Shown: piece after piece, positions 4,619 through 5,365 of the stretch
Layout: every line of letters begins with the position of its first letter
How positions within the stretch are numbered: position 1 is the first letter of the stretch
Source of the DNA: Thauera sp.
Lineage (GTDB): Bacteria; Pseudomonadota; Gammaproteobacteria; Burkholderiales; Rhodocyclaceae
Assembly: GCA_023150215.1 (NCBI GenBank)
Contig: JAKLLJ010000237.1
Coordinates: forward strand, 1-5,365
Direction of reading: 5' to 3'
DNA: 5,365 nucleotides
Made by a program: the position numbers and the translations under genes
Notes under the pieces: model-generated
Seen by the model: the letters and a program-made list of their open reading frames with translations, nothing else
What the model was told of the DNA's origin: nothing
Database searches by the model: none

Positions 4619-5365
4619 CTACCCAAAATGGGGTGAACGCCGGGGGTGTGGTTCGAGCGTGTGCACGCGCTGCAGCAGCGCTTCGTGTGTCGGCAGGCGG
4701 CGCTGCTGGCACGAAGCCATCGCCAGCAGTGCGCCGGTGATCGCGTCGATCTCGGTGCGGCGGCCGGCGAGCACGTCCTGCAACATGCTGGCGCGGTTGG
4801 TGGCGGTCGCCTGCGCCACCGCGTGCACGCGCGCGAGCGCTGCGTCCGCGTCGAGCGCGAGGCCTTCCGCGCGCAAGACCGGCCAGGCCTCGCGCACCAG
4901 GGCGTCGAGCTGCGCGCGCAACGGTGGCTCGAGGAGGGCGCCGTTGGGCACCCGATGCAGTGCGGCGAGCGGGTTGATCGCCACGTTCACCAGCAGCTTG
5001 GCGAGCCGTGCGGCGTCGATCTCGGCTTCGACGCGCGTGTTCAGGCCGGCGGCGGCGAGCATCGCCGCGACCGCCTCGAAGCCGGGCGGGACGAGCGTTT
5101 CGCCCGCGCCCGAGGGATGCACGCCGGCCTCGTCGCGGAACGCACCCTCGGTGGTGATGCCCTGGTCGACCCGGGTCGCGCTGCAGTGCGCGCGCAGGGT
5201 GTCCACGGTCAGCCCGTTCTGCAGTGACAGCACGCCGCGTGGCTGCATGCGCATGGCGGTGCACGCTGCGGCTGCGGTGTCGGCGGCCTTCACGAGCACG
5301 ATCACCCAGTCTGCCGCCGGCGCCGCCGCCGCGGGATGAGCGTCTGCGAAAAAGCTCGCCTCGCC
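4619..5365 (-). CDS. panE: 2-dehydropantoate 2-reductase (ketopantoate reductase), 5' end off window
   Basis: The enzyme reduces 2-dehydropantoate to pantoate with NADPH in pantothenate/CoA synthesis, in the cytoplasm. The window holds 248 codons up to the stop at 4621-4619; the frame continues open through the right edge, so the GxGxxG nucleotide-binding N-terminus is missing only because of the cut. Reading from the edge, residues 19-27 (DWVIVLVKA) hold the conserved VK lysine. GVLSLQNGL follows with the LQNG motif, then TEGAF. KLLVNVAINPLAAL carries Lys and two Asn at the spacing of E. coli Lys176/Asn180/Asn184. NRASMLQDVLAGRRTEIDAITG carries the Ser and Glu matching Ser244 and Glu256. All expected catalytic and binding positions in the visible part are kept. 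Paralogues of this family act on other 2-keto acids and some strains carry several copies, so the exact substrate is inferred. It is not a known injection-system component and probably marks the flank of that cluster. Confidence 0.91.
   Translation of the reverse strand, partial: GEASFFADAHPAAAAPAADWVIVLVKAADTAAAACTAMRMQPRGVLSLQNGLTVDTLRAHCSATRVDQGITTEGAFRDEAGVHPSGAGETLVPPGFEAVAAMLAAAGLNTRVEAEIDAARLAKLLVNVAINPLAALHRVPNGALLEPPLRAQLDALVREAWPVLRAEGLALDADAALARVHAVAQATATNRASMLQDVLAGRRTEIDAITGALLAMASCQQRRLPTHEALLQRVHTLEPHPRRSPHFG

Noticed and set aside
3919..4740. Plus-strand open frame spanning the DUF4255 gene and the leader gap
   Set aside because: It runs antisense through a recognised gene and across a non-coding gap into panE; the translation has no domain pattern and is best explained by GC bias.
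1..5365. tRNA, rRNA, CRISPR array, insertion sequence or integrase
   Set aside because: No repeat-spacer pattern, transposase or integrase motif or tRNA-like sequence was seen on either strand; almost the whole window is protein-coding on the minus strand.

Overview
The window is a GC-rich stretch (roughly 70% GC by eye) in which all six supported genes lie on the minus strand, so it reads from right to left. Strong G/C third-position bias, short gaps and good Shine-Dalgarno sequences suggest a high-GC proteobacterial chromosome. A betaproteobacterium is my guess, and the sequence alone does not prove it.

Layout in transcription order (high to low coordinate): (1) 5365-4619, the C-terminal ~248 residues of a ketopantoate reductase (PanE/ApbA family), whose NAD(P)-binding N-terminus lies off the right edge; (2) a 127-nt non-coding gap, 4618-4492, holding two imperfect inverted repeats and the ribosome binding site of the next gene; (3) 4491-3925, a DUF4255/Pvc16_N-type protein; (4) 3925-3074, a 283-residue protein with a carboxypeptidase-regulatory-like (transthyretin-like) segment, overlapping the previous gene by one base (TGATG); (5) 3055-1214, a 613-residue contractile tail sheath protein; (6) 1167-712, a 151-residue gp19-type inner tube protein; (7) 656-1, the first 218 residues of a second, diverged sheath protein that runs off the left edge.

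DUF4255, sheath, tube and sheath together form the start of an extracellular contractile injection system (eCIS; Afp/PVC-like phage-tail-derived particle). The tube is expected to stack inside the sheath, the sheath contracts to drive the tube outward, and the DUF4255 protein is expected to cap the distal end. The 283-residue protein has no function I can name; its translational coupling to the cap gene suggests it works with it. Spike, baseplate, LysM, tape-measure, AAA+ ATPase, fibre and cargo genes are not here and would be expected beyond the left edge. The ketopantoate reductase is a housekeeping-type enzyme and probably marks the flank of the eCIS cluster rather than belonging to it.

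The least explained points are the 283-residue protein, the short cap protein, the sheath-tube-sheath order with a strongly diverged second sheath, and the structured gap at the head of the cluster.
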